This document shows positions 1-10,615 of a DNA stretch of 64,000 nucleotides, in pieces. A program made the translations under genes and the position numbers. Numbering within the stretch: position 1 is the first letter of the stretch; every line of letters begins with the position of its first letter. The notes beneath the pieces are model-generated. The model searched no databases, was not told the origin of the DNA, and was given only the letters and a program-made list of their open reading frames with translations. Source of the stretch: Beverwykella pulmonaria (lineage: Eukaryota; Ascomycota; Dothideomycetes; Pleosporales; Melanommataceae); NCBI GenBank assembly GCA_001599595.1, contig BCHH01000017.1, positions 77,054 to 141,053 on the forward strand. Direction: 5' to 3'.

Positions 1-251
1 GTTCTCCCTGAGAACCTCTTCTCGCTCTATCTTAGTGTACTTGAAATAGAGCCAACTTATCCTTTCATTTGCCTGCGCGCATCCACGATAGTGAAGACCG
101 TGCTCGTCATCACAAGTCGCAGTACAGTGCCGACGGTCGTCACCGTCGGTGTACTGTGAGTCAGAATGGGATGATGTGCGCAACGGGTATTAGTCGGTAT
201 TGTGCGCGAGTTCGGGTGTGTGAAGTACTGTGCTGCGGAGTACAGTACTTG

Positions 252-317
252 TCGGGACCGTCGTTCAGGACCGTCGTTCGGGACCGTCGTTCGGTATCGT
301 TCGGGACCGTTGTTCGG
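252..317. repeat. Short tandem repeat, unit about 13 bp
   Basis: Four to five degenerate copies of TCGGGACCGTCGT follow one another (variants TCAGGACCGTCGT, TCGGTATCGT, TCGGGACCGTTGT). The array sits just upstream of the copia remnant. It may be a minisatellite or part of another decayed element; no coding role is evident. Confidence 0.7.
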
Positions 318-363
318 AATTGGTGTCGCGGTGGTTACCGTGACACAAGGGTATATTATAAAA

Positions 364-1158
364 ATGCTTGCTGACTTCAACTTCACAGACGGCTATAAGG
401 CTGTAGGCACCCCTATAGATAGAAAGCTAGAACTAGCACCTAAGGACTTTAAAGCCAAGGATTTAAATAGAAAGTAGTATTAACAGGCTGTCAAATCTCT
501 TATGTACCTAATAATAGGCACCTAGCTAGATATTGCCTTCACAGTATCTGCCCTAAGCTAGCACATGGCCAATCCCACAGACTAGCACCTTACTGCCATC
601 AAGCGCACCTTCTAATACCTGCGCGGCACCCTCAACCTTATGCTAGTGTACTAAGGAGATCTCACCTCATTAACAGGGTACACAGATGCCGACTGGGCAG
701 GAGATATCGCGACTCAGCGCTCCACCTCAGGCTACGTGTTCCACATAGGAAGCGGCGCAATCAGCTGGTCTTCAAAAAGACAGGGCTGTTGCGCGCTCTC
801 CTCGTGCGAGGCCAAGTACATGGGACAGACGCAGGCAGCTAAAGAAGCCATTTAGCTAAGAGGCCTGTTGGAAGAGCTGCTAGGGGAGCCAGGCAACTGT
901 AAACCGCCCTCCGCCACTATTATATTCAGCAACAACTAGGGCGCCATTACCCTGGCCCAGAACCCACAATTCTACGCCAGAACAAAACACATTAATACTC
1001 AGCACCACTTTGTGCGGGAGGCCCAGGAAAACAGGCAGGTAGATATCTAGTTTACCCTAACCAAACAGCAGGTAGCAGATGGGCTCACAAAAGCGCTGGC
1101 GAAGCCCGCTTTCATTCAATTTCAGCAGGCACTTGGGCTGGAAAAATGGCAGCACTAA
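364..1158 (+). mobile_element. Ty1/copia retrotransposon remnant, RT C-terminus and RNase H, RIP-like decay
   Basis: One reading frame keeps copia polyprotein landmarks in order: the end of reverse transcriptase, the tract GYTDADWAGD with STSGY (RNase H), the SSCEAKYM-like box, an RTKHIN-like motif and the QVADGLTKAL tail. The frame has no indels but carries stops at 475, 481, 523, 559, 583, 613, 652, 853, 937 and 1048 before the natural stop at 1156. Most stops are TAG or TAA where the family has Gln; the one at 853 replaces a Trp. That is what C-to-T change at CpA on either strand produces. Gag, protease, integrase and the 5' LTR are absent, so this is the truncated 3' end of an inactive element. 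Confidence 0.85.
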
Positions 1159-1362
1159 GACTCAGTTTAGCATAAAGTTGACTAAGCAGAGGGAGTAAGC
1201 TGGTTTAGTATAAAACTAGCTGGCTAAGGAAGCACTGGTACTCTTCCCTCCATTTGCCCCACAGAGGTGGGTTTGGGAGGGTTTGACAAGGCCGGGCAGC
1301 CAAAGGCTGGGGGAGTAGCCAGAGGCAAGGGAGTGTGAGGTGCTTGAGGCACCAAGGGGGAG

Positions 1363-1545
1363 TGTTGAAAGGCAGCTGGCTAGCCGAGACTGGGACACGT
1401 GACATCCTCGTGACAGGCACATGATAGGCACGTGACCAAGATGGCTGGGCAGATGTCCGAGTATATAGCACCAGCCTGGTTCTATGTTGGCACCTCAAGC
1501 AATATTTTTCTGTCCCCTCCCACTCAGAGCTCTCACATTCTAACA
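1363..1545 (+). mobile_element. Copia-type 3' LTR (or solo LTR)
   Basis: The segment starts TGTTGAAAGG directly after a purine-rich run (about 1350-1362) and ends in CTAACA, giving the TG...CA termini of an LTR. It lies about 200 bp after the polymerase stop, where a 3' LTR is expected. Inside are two CACGTGAC boxes (around 1397 and 1430) and a TATA-like GAGTATATAG at 1459-1468, which look like the element's own promoter. The matching 5' LTR is not in the window, so the ends are inferred from motifs only. Confidence 0.6.
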
Positions 1546-1659
1546 AATATGAACCATATGGTGGGTTCAAGGGGGAGTAACCTGTAGTACCCACGCGCAC
1601 GCGCTACGGCCTACTTGTTACAGGAGTCGGGACGACTCCTAAAAGAAAAGGGGGGGCAA

Positions 1660-1909
1660 TGTGACGATATTATACATCGTCAGCCCCGGAAGGCCCTCGG
1701 GCAGGCCACGGGCCAGCCACGGGCCAGTCACGGGTTCTCCAGAGGATCACGTGACTTGGATTGGGATCACGTGATCAGAGATCACGTGACCGCGCAGGAG
1801 TATATAGTCTTCTCGACGATCCTGAGTCATCCTCAAGGATTCGTCTCAATACAATCGTACACCTACATTCAAGCTTCCTACATACGAAAACCCTCACACC
1901 CTGCTTACA
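1660..1909 (+). mobile_element. Second, unrelated LTR
   Basis: A polypurine run (AAAAGAAAAGGGGGGG, about 1641-1656) is followed by TGTGACGAT..., and the segment ends around CTTACA at 1909. The first 23 bases contain an inverted repeat (TGACGAT...ATCGTCA). A further perfect hairpin, AGGAGTCG-GGA-CGACTCCT, lies at 1622-1640 just before the purine tract. Three CACGTGA-type boxes (1746-1791) precede GAGTATATAG at 1798-1807. This architecture fits the 3' end of a Ty3/gypsy-like element whose body is missing. The right boundary is uncertain. Confidence 0.5.
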
Positions 1910-2788
1910 TGTTGAATTCAGCCCGCTCTACAGTGGGTAGTGTCGCACCCGGCCCAGCTAGGTGTGGTATTGTGCGCCCCGTACATCCTGGCTTACGTAT
2001 ATGTGTTCCTTGTACAATCTTGCTATGGGTGTTTATTCTACCCAGGCAATCTTCAGTGGCTTACAGCGGAGATTCACTAGCGTGGAGATTAGTCGCGCGA
2101 ATCAACTTATTGTCGAGATGCACGCTTATCCGATCGACACTATAGAGTTAAGCGGACCTTCCATTTTTACAGAGACACCAAGCAAAGATCTAGCCTATCC
2201 AAGCCTTGCGAAGCTTTCTCCCCTGCAGGATTGCAGTGATAAGCTACCCCGACAAGCTTCACAGTACACTAATGTATTATAGGCCTGCCTAATCGGGCCT
2301 AGTTTCGGGCGTTCCCACTCCGCCCTCGCTACACATCTTCCTCTCAGCACGCTCCTCGGCGACAACGACAGGAACGTGTTCCACTCACCCCTACGCTGCC
2401 GATATTAACAAGATTCGAGTTGCCGTATGAAGTAAGATGTGTAGGTGCCAAGTGCCATAAAAGCTTCCTTTCACGTCCAACCTCCGCAAGCCTTGGCTTT
2501 CACTGCCAACGTGATTAGTCTGAAGCTTGACACGCCACGGCGATCTCCCTGGCGATGTGTCGGCTTTGGCCTGGTAAGCGCTGCCATGGATTAAATCTCC
2601 AGAATGTGGCATCAGGTGGGAGACATCAAGGCAATTTTTGATCGAACTGCCTCTTCAGGAACATTGCGAACGCTCGAGGGTGGAGAAGCAAAAGAGTACT
2701 TATATCGCTTTTACCTTCTCCCATTTGCGTGCCAGATCATCGACAAAGGCAACTCTCGAGTCAAATTCACAGTTTGAAAGCCTTAAAC
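1910..2788. other. Intergenic, no supported gene
   Basis: No recognisable coding family. Short open frames near 1962-2282 show no domain and abut the LTR, so they may be retroelement debris. The last 100 bases hold the deuterolysin promoter, with a weak TATA-like TTATATC near 2699. Confidence 0.5.
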
Positions 2789-3966
2789 ATGATTTCCAAC
2801 ATCCTCCCAATCGTTGCCCTTGCTAGCGCAGCTATGGCTGCTTGCCCTCTTTCTGTTAAGATTGCCGGCACCGCCGATCATGTTGCTCAAGTCGCTGTCA
2901 CAAACACTGGCTCTGAAGCTGTCACTGTCTTCAAAGGCAACACTATCTTCAGTGAGCACGCGACTAAAGATCTCTTGGTGTCCGATGCAGGTATACTGAA
3001 TTCCCAACCTCCGAAACTACAATTTCAAGCCTTATTACTAACCATATGTTAAGATGGCAAAGCGCTTCCATTCGAGGGTGCCTACATCAACTACAAGCGC
3101 ACTGGCCTCTCCCCTGAGATGTTCCAAGTCATTCAGCCCGGTGAAACTATCACCGCTTCCGTCAACGCAGCCAAGACCTACAAGCTCGCCGGTATCGCCA
3201 AAGCTCAGGTGACTGCCATCCAAGGGTTCAAATACGTAACAGGAACCACTGCTCCCACCACATTGAAGGGTATGGCATTCTGCGACAGCGTCAGCTCCGG
3301 CACCGTGACCATCACCCCTGATCAGAGCAAGGTTGCCGAGTAAGTTTCATAGCCCAACCAAAGCATTGCTTGCGTCTGATCCATCCACCTAGGGAGCACA
3401 TCTCCAAACGCGAAGAACCCAGCTTCTCCTCCCGCATTCAGAAGCGCGCAGTGACCTACTCCTCATGCACCTCGGCCCAAACCAGCTCTCTCAAAACCAG
3501 CGTGGCGGACGCCATCTCGATGTCCAGCGCTGCATACACCGCCGCAGGCACAGCTGCCTACTACTTCACAACCTGGTTCAAGTCGACCGCCCAGGAAACC
3601 AAAGTCCGCACCATCTACAACGACGTAGTCGGTGTGCAAACCACCTCCCCCAAGATCTCATGCACAGACACCTACGGTGACTGCGCGGACGGCTCTGCTT
3701 TGCTCTACACTGTGCCGAGCGCTAACGTCATTGTTCCTTGCCCTAGCAACGGATACTGGGATTTCCCGGAGTATGCTTCCACCTGCGCGGATGATGATTA
3801 TGATAGGGCAGGTAGCATTCTCCACGAGATGACGCACTTGTACGGCACAGATGACTATGCCTATGGCCCAACTGCTGCCAAGCAACTCTCTGCGGCTCAA
3901 GCTGCGGCAAATGCCGATACATATGAGATGTATGCGGGCAGCGTACGACTCGGTGGATGCAATTAG
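2789..3966 (+). CDS. Deuterolysin-type secreted neutral metalloprotease (M35)
   Basis: Three exons (2789-2990, 3054-3339, 3393-3966) encode 353 aa. The start was chosen at the ATG that opens a signal peptide (MISNILPIVALASAAMA). A propeptide follows, ending at a dibasic Lys-Arg near residues 180-181, a Kex2-type site, after which the mature enzyme would begin with AVTYSS. The zinc site is HEMTH at about 307-311 with the family Asp in GTDDYAYG (Asp about 317), the aspzincin signature. The enzyme should hydrolyse proteins outside the cell. The mature part has the Cys residues expected for disulfides. Length and layout match fungal deuterolysins, and all splice phases are consistent. Confidence 0.93.
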
Positions 3967-5282
3967 AGGATGAAACTGTGTGGTTAGACTCATTGGTGCA
4001 GGTACCGATGCAAATCCCACTGTCGTGGAGGATTTGTTTGTGGTTAGTTGTTAGGTTACAGAAAGAAGAGATAAATACATTGGAAGTTCTTTTATTTTGG
4101 ATAAGAACTTTAACATGTCGAAGTCCTGGTGTCACATAGCGTTTATAGATATACATGAAATTTTGGCAACTAACCCTTCTTAAACATCTCGAGATCGCCC
4201 TCTACTTCTCAACTTGAACATTTATTTCCTTCTACATTTCGATAAAACCAAGGGGACGTTGCTCGATCAAAGCGCCTGAAAGGCGGATTTGGAGATCGTT
4301 GGGATACTATTTTCCCGGTGATAACGGTACCATCAGTGGCACCGAACAAAATACCCCCAATGAAGACCATATCTGTATCTTTCATGTTGCAAAATGTAAC
4401 AATCTAATCGATCAGCTTCGAGCCGCTAGACGTGCGGTGATAGGTGAACTCAACAAAATCCTTCGCTTCTACAAGCTGCATCTTGAGCAGAGTAACCACA
4501 CCTATTGTACCCATACTGCAGCGCGCGGCATCGAACGGATCAGCATTTTCCCACCTTTATCGAGGGGTGTAAGCGCCCTATCTCCGGGAATTATCTCAAT
4601 CTCGGTGATGCAGCAATCGAACAGTCCCTCTTTCCAACACCTACTCCCTCCACTAGCGCAACTAAATCCCCCACCCACAGTGATGCCAGGGAAGTCCATG
4701 ACCACCGGGGGGGTGAGATCCTGTTTGAGCGTTTCTGATATCAGAGCCTCGAGAGGCGCGTTAGGTTCTGCTATCTATTGCTTGTGCTGAAGAAACGAAT
4801 TCAGTTGTCTGCTGTTCGAATGGCGATTTCGAGTAAGATCATGATTGCGTCTGGCGAAATGAATTGTCCTGGGCGAGGTAGGGAATTATTGTAGTTCAAG
4901 AGTAATTGCGACTATGTCAAAAGTATCGATCAAAATTGGAATAAGAAAATTCAAATCGTGACGAAGAACAAAGAATACTCTCTTCGTAGTAATTTCGGTC
5001 CGGTATTTGGTTAAGATCTCAGACTGTGAGCGGAGGAGACATGTACAATAAACGAGTTCAAGGAAACATTACAACATCAGCAAGAATGGATTTTTTTTCG
5101 TCTAACAAAAAGAACACGTTCTTGGTCTTTCAGAAACTACTTTAGCCACATGCAGGATACTAAAGGAATGAGAATGTCGAAGATCCATCATCCATGTGTT
5201 AGAATTAAAGTTCTTCAAAAATTTGTATGTGAGCATCAAATTGATTAGATATCCGTCCTTGAATTCGGCTCCATATTCGCCT
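3967..5282. other. Intergenic, no supported gene
   Basis: Several open frames of 60-160 codons occur on both strands, but none shows a domain, signal peptide or plausible splice-linked continuation. The stretch holds the 3' ends of the two convergent flanking genes. Confidence 0.5.
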
Positions 5283-5979
5283 TCACGAAACTGGAATCTG
5301 AATACCCATCTCCATCTCGCGTTCGGTCGCCAGCGTGAGCTCTCCACTTGTTTTCTTTATGCATCTCTCGCCCTCCAAGTCTTCTACATCTCTTACTCTT
5401 TTCCCTGCTACACGATTCGTTTGACCTGGAACCGTAGCTTGCTCGCCTTTCGTCCCTCCGTTCCTTTCCAATTTCATCATCTCCAGCACTGCGTCCTTCC
5501 CTGCTCCTGCAACATCCTCGTCCTGCGCAGGTGTTCCGGTGGAACACCCTACTGCGCCTAGCACATTACCTTGATCATCCATCACAGGGACCCCGCCACC
5601 GATGGTGCAAAACCTTCCCCCATTACTCGTTCCGAGCCCATATGCGACACCTCCTGGCCAGACATTCTCTTTGTATGATGATGTGGGTAAGCGGTGGCCG
5701 GCAGCTGTAAAGGCTTTGTCCATGGCGATAGAGATGGATGTCAATTTAGCGCCGTCCATGCGAGAGAAGAGGAGGAGGTGCAGAGAAGAGGAGACGATGG
5801 CTATGTTCCTAGGATGAATGTCAAGTCTGAAGTAGTGAATTCTAGAACGGGATCACGCACATCGGCACCCTAATCTCAAGCGCGCGTTTCTCTGCTGCGG
5901 CGAGTGCGATGCGTGCGCCGGAAAGGGTGAGTGTTGGCAGTGAGACTGTCGTTGATGTGCATGGCGATGTTGGCGCCAT
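5283..5979 (-). CDS. GlcG/HbpS-like (DUF336) protein
   Basis: Two exons (5979-5861 and 5808-5283) joined across a 52 bp intron give 214 aa. The splice restores PMNIAIVSSSLHLLLFSRMDGA, which matches the family core in which a short strand precedes the R-M-D-G-A turn. Further on are the A..KA-type helix and a glycine-rich FCTIGGGVPVMDDQGNVLG segment, also typical. Bacterial members include a haem-binding extracellular protein (HbpS) and the glycolate-operon protein GlcG; the fungal role is unknown. The C-terminal 60 residues are charged and lack family similarity. No signal peptide is seen, so it is probably cytosolic. The ATG at 5979 is the only start fitting the first exon. Confidence 0.82.
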
Positions 5980-6440
5980 TGTGCCGAGAAATGCCAAACT
6001 GAAACTTGTTCCACGGGTTCTTATTCAACCTGACGACCCGAGACATATAAGTAACTCAAGATACATAATCATTAATATGACGTCCTGCTCTACCATGATT
6101 GAATTAGGAAAGGAAAGTGATGTCGATAATGCGGTGTGAATAGAAAGCCTCGAGTATCCGTCATGGAGACGGATCCGCTGCGGAGACACATAGGTAGGGG
6201 GTCTGATCTCTTGTTTTGGTTATAGGATGCCGGATGTTGGTGTTCTGCGTGCGGGTGGGGGGATTGGATGTATTGAGATGAAAGTGTCATTGATCCGGTC
6301 TAGTCCGGGAGTAGCCGCTAGTATCCGTGCTGCGACTTCAGCCCTGAACGTGACAATCGCAGTCACTCAAAGTTGCATCAGCGCACTATGAGTAAAAGAC
6401 AATAAATGAAGGACTTGAAAATAAAACTTGCTATGCGTCG
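5980..6440. other. Intergenic, no supported gene
   Basis: It contains the upstream region of the GlcG-like gene and the downstream region of the monooxygenase gene, both on the minus strand. No motif stands out. Confidence 0.5.
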
Positions 6441-8807
6441 CTAATGCACACCGTTGACGCCATTCGCTTTCACCGCACGTTCTTCCAATTGACTCTTTAG
6501 CAGCCTCTCCACCTCCTGCCGCTGTTGATTCAACAGATCATTGAGCTCCGCCTGATGCTTGACCTGTAGGTCCGTGTACTTCTGCACCAAGCTCCGCTCT
6601 TCGCCTACCCAGCTGACCTTGTTCTTAGGCCACTTAGACCAGTCGATCTCTCCCTTTTGTGTGGCTTCTGACACTTGCTCTTCCTCCAAAGCAGGTGGCT
6701 CTGACTGCGGGACCTCAGATGCTGTCTCCTCCGGAGCGTCCTCGAATGTAGCTTTCTCAACTGACGTCGCTTGCGCAACTCGCTCTATTTCCGTTTTCTC
6801 TGTTCCATTTTGTTCGGCCCCGTTCTGCTCGGGTAGTTTTCCTGCAGAACCATCATCCTCGTTTTTCTTGGGAAGGTATTGCACATCCAAACCCTTCAAA
6901 TCATCTGCGTTTCTCCATTCGGTGAGGATCTTCAGAAACGCTGGGCTCCCACCGCCATATGTCGCATTCCTCGCCGCCGTCATACTCGGTTTCCCCTCGT
7001 TGTTGTAGTATCCCGGAGTGCACTCCTTGAAGAACTCGGCTCGAAGTGCTGTGCCTGCAATAATGGTATTGCACCAGTCCTCCTCAGCCTCCTTAGTCGG
7101 TTCTATAGTCCGGATGTTCCGCTTCTGGCACTCGGAGATGACGTACGCAAAATGCTTCGCCTGTTCACCAGTAACATGCATGAAGTTGGGCGTCAGAGCT
7201 GCCTGTACGACAGACACGAAGAAGCAGTTGGGAAACCCGCGCGAGCTCCACCCATGAAGTGTGCTTGCACCGTTTGCCCACTTCTCAGTGATGGTGAGGC
7301 CGTCACGACCGTAGATCTCGAAGCCAGTCCGGTGTGTCCAGTCTGTCGCAAGCTCGAACCCGGTTGCGTAGATCAAGCAGTCGATCTCGTACTCCTCGCC
7401 GTTCGCGACAACTCCCTTTTCGGTAATGCGATCGACACCATTGCCCTTGGTATCGACGAGCTTCACAGTCGGGCGGTTGAACGTCTGCAGATATTCATCA
7501 TGGAAGCAGGGGCGCTTGCAGAATTGGTTGTACCATGGTTTCAGCGAGTCTGCGGTTTCCTTGTCGTCTACAAGAGAGTCGGCGCGTGCACGAATCTGTT
7601 CCATTTTGCGGAAGTCGGCAAATTGGCGTTCGGCGGCTACCTCGACGGGTGTCATATTTTCAGGCAGTTTCTTGGTGAGAAGCTCGCGGATGATGTCGGT
7701 CCAACCATCGGCGACCATATCTTCGGGCTCGATGCCTCCGTTCACGACGCTGTCGAAGTTGTTCATGCGCTTCTGCTGCCAGCCCTCCTCCAGCTTGTCC
7801 GCCCAATCTTTGTCTGTAGGCTTATTGCCCCGAACGTCGATGGAGGACGGGGTACGCTGGAAGACGTAGAGCTGTTTTGCCCACTCACCTAGATGCGGGA
7901 CAATTTGAACGGCTGTTGCCCCCGTACCGATGATGCCGACCCGCTTGTCCTTCAGCTTCTCAAGACCTCCTGCTGGGTCACCACCAGTGTAGTCAAAGTC
8001 CCAACGACTGGAATGGAAAGAATGTCCCTTGAAGTCTTCGATGCCTGTCAAGCCCGGAAGCTTGGGTCTATGGAGTGGGCCAGCAGCAGGGATCACGAAC
8101 CGAGACTTGATGCTATCGCCACGGCTCGTGCTTGTCAGCCAGCGGCCTTCGTCTTCGTTCCAGCGCAACGATTTTACTTCTGTCTGGAACAGGGCGCGCG
8201 AGTAGAGGTCGAACTTCTCGCCGATCATGCGGGAGTGGGCGAGAAGTTCTTTTGCTCGAGCATACTTCTCCGTCGGCATGTATCCGACCTCTTCAAGCAG
8301 GGGCATATAGATGTAAGATTCGATGTCGCATTGCGCGCCTGGGTAGCGGTTCCAATACCTAGGTAATTTCGATCAGCACCTATCGCTCGCATAACTTAAT
8401 AAGTATACTTGCCAAGTGCCACCGAAATCTCCCGCCTTCTCCACAATCCTGAAGTTCTTCACGCCCGCCTCAAGCAACCGCACCGCAACAACTTGGGCGC
8501 CATATCCTCCCCCTATAATGACTACATCAACCTCTTCATCGACGGGATCTCTCGTGAAGCCTGGCTCCACCCAAGGGTCGATCAGATAGTGCGATAGATT
8601 TCCATCGAGCACAATATACTGCTCCACACCCTGGCCACGCTGGAGTCGCCTGTCGCGCTCCGCGATGTACTTATCTTTGAGGGCAATAGGGTCAAAGGGG
8701 AGCGGTGCTTGTTCGCTAGCTTTCTCTTCAATCTTGATATCGGCTTGGTCCTTGCTCACGTCTGGGACGGGGACCTCGGCCAAGGGCTGGACTACTGCGG
8801 TGGCCAT
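6441..8807 (-). CDS. Baeyer-Villiger-type FAD/NADPH monooxygenase
   Basis: Two exons (8807-8413 and 8358-6441) encode 770 aa. The intron (8359-8412) begins GCAAGT, a GC-AG intron; only this donor gives [15 protein letters not shown], the conserved flavin-monooxygenase sequence. Visible motifs: FAD Rossmann GGGYGA at about 99-104, the Baeyer-Villiger fingerprint FxGxxxHxxxWD at about 241-252, and the NADPH Rossmann GTGATAVQ at about 276-283. Such enzymes insert oxygen next to a ketone, giving esters or lactones. The first 90 residues and the last 130 lie outside the catalytic core; the tail is Glu-rich and then predicted coiled coil (about 700-765). The location 3.6 kb from the PKS makes it a possible tailoring enzyme, but a GrpB-family gene lies between them. 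Confidence 0.9.
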
Positions 8808-10021
8808 GTTTAGTGGAGTTCAATGAAGTGTGAGATGTTGGTAAGTTGGCTTCAGCTTGATTGTGAGCGCATGGTTATCATAAGTATTACATTCCCAGAG
8901 ATAAATACTATAGCCGCGGCATTTCTTCACCCATCAGCCTTGTCGGTCGTTCCCCACCTAGGGCATTCCTTCACGCGCTCGTAGTTGCTATGTCCCGGGC
9001 CCGGACGGCCAATAGCAGGCCCGTTGCATCGCGCGAGATCCTAAAAGAGCATGCAGCGCGACGGCTGGATGAGACACGACGAAGAGAAGGCAGTGACTCG
9101 ATACCGAGGGTTTGGAGTAACGTGGTTTGTAGTGGCGCCGTGCTGGGTGTTGTGGATGCGAGATTGTGGGGTAGCTTGGCGCTGGTATGAGTAGGCCGAA
9201 GCGAGTCGAGGGTCTCGGCGGATGTGTGCGTTGAAGGATGCCAGAGTCGAGAGTCTTTGAACAGGGAAACGAAAAGGAAATAATGGAGAAAGACTGTATT
9301 TTCATACAGCGGACGAATACTGGCCTTCATGTACATGCGCAAGGCTGCAAAACTTGACTCATTGATGATCTAGGTCACATGATGTTGGACAAAGTCAAGA
9401 CGCCGCTTGTGATACAAGCTATAAAATCAGGCTTGCGGAGGATAGCTCGGATAAGCGTGTAAGATAAAAGGGTTGTCTGCGGATAATATATAAGATTATT
9501 ATTTAATTGTAAGCCGGGAGAGAGAGCGAGGATGTAACAACGCACTAAACTGTTCAGCCACGCTAGCAAAAGATCAGGCATTGAAAGCTATAACAGCATT
9601 TAGCGTAGTGCAGTAACTCAATCATACAGGAACTGGTCTACCAGAGCGCCGGGCAAGTAATAGTTATTATCCTATTATTATTCGGCCATTTCTATATAAG
9701 GAATCAATATGTAGCAAGAAAATACCACGATCTTAGTTATAGTATCGACTATCCAGTTCACGATGTCGAGAGTCGCTTTAGCTGATCCTCCTACTCTATC
9801 TCAACCAGCTACATTTCTTTGAATTTCGAAGTCATAGTATAAAGGTTCTATTAAGAAAGAACATAGTTTCAAACTTTAATGGCAACTAAAAACCCTTTCA
9901 AGTTCTGTATTCTAGGAGTATCGCCATGCGGAGGAGGAGAGGACAACATCTTCCGTCTTGGCGTGAATTCGTAACGTAATTTGTCAATATTCTAAAGTGG
10001 TTAAAGTTTGGGCATTATTTA
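8808..10021. other. AT-rich intergenic region, no supported gene
   Basis: Upstream region of the monooxygenase gene followed by AT-rich sequence with no domain-bearing open frame. Short frames around 8970-9340 on both strands have no family features. Confidence 0.5.
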
Positions 10022-10615
10022 TCAAGTATCGGGTTTAGGAATTTGTAGAACATGCGTCATTCCATTAACGTTTACCCTCAAAATACCCTCCTTTTCTTCT
10101 TCAGTCAACTCTTCAACTTGACTTAAAATCTTCTGGAGAATCTCGCTCTTCCCATGAACATAGACACCGATATGTTCAAACTCCTGTTCACCCAACCGCC
10201 GTTTGATTGCCGAGTACTCATTTCGCAATTCCTCGCTCTCAAGCAGAATCTTCTTCACGCCAAGATGATTCCGGAGCGATACACAGCCGTCGACGGTGAT
10301 GTACAAGTTGTGCGTTGGCAACTTAGGTGCCGATGGTAGCCGAGCGATCGCATGTCTGTCTGGGACATTCATCTCTCCTCGATACAAATAGCCTGCGCTC
10401 TCTAAGGCTTTGATAGCAGGCTGTGTCGAAGGTCGATCCAAAACAATAATATCGATGTCAATTATTGGCTTCGCATACATTCCTGGGATAGATGTGCTGC
10501 CGACATGAACGATTTCTAAGTACGAAACGCCAGAGAGATCGTTTTCAAGCACCGATTTGATTTGCTGGAAGCTTTCAGCCCATTTTTGGTCGTATGGGAC
10601 AATGTCGATTCGCAT
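10022..10615 (-). CDS. GrpB/UPF0157-family nucleotidyltransferase-fold protein
   Basis: A single exon of 197 aa. The N-terminus MRIDIVPYDQKWAESF and the core HVGSTSIPGMYAKPIIDID are the family signature: a GS motif followed by two aspartates (IDID), as in the nucleotidyltransferase superfamily. Family members are small soluble proteins, sometimes fused to dephospho-CoA kinase. A role for the free-standing fungal form is not established. The length is normal and the start ATG directly precedes the conserved first strand. The gene is intronless, unlike most neighbours, which would fit an origin by transfer from bacteria but does not prove it. Confidence 0.88.
   Translation of the reverse strand: MRIDIVPYDQKWAESFQQIKSVLENDLSGVSYLEIVHVGSTSIPGMYAKPIIDIDIIVLDRPSTQPAIKALESAGYLYRGEMNVPDRHAIARLPSAPKLPTHNLYITVDGCVSLRNHLGVKKILLESEELRNEYSAIKRRLGEQEFEHIGVYVHGKSEILQKILSQVEELTEEEKEGILRVNVNGMTHVLQIPKPDT

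Noticed and set aside
1615..2145. 176-codon plus-strand open frame
   Set aside because: It runs through the LTR, its promoter boxes and terminal repeat; no protein feature.
4299..4790. 163-codon plus-strand open frame
   Set aside because: No domain, no splice continuation and composition like non-coding DNA.
6879..7892. 337-codon plus-strand open frame
   Set aside because: It lies wholly antisense to conserved monooxygenase motifs and has no family features; it is a mirror of GC-rich coding sequence.
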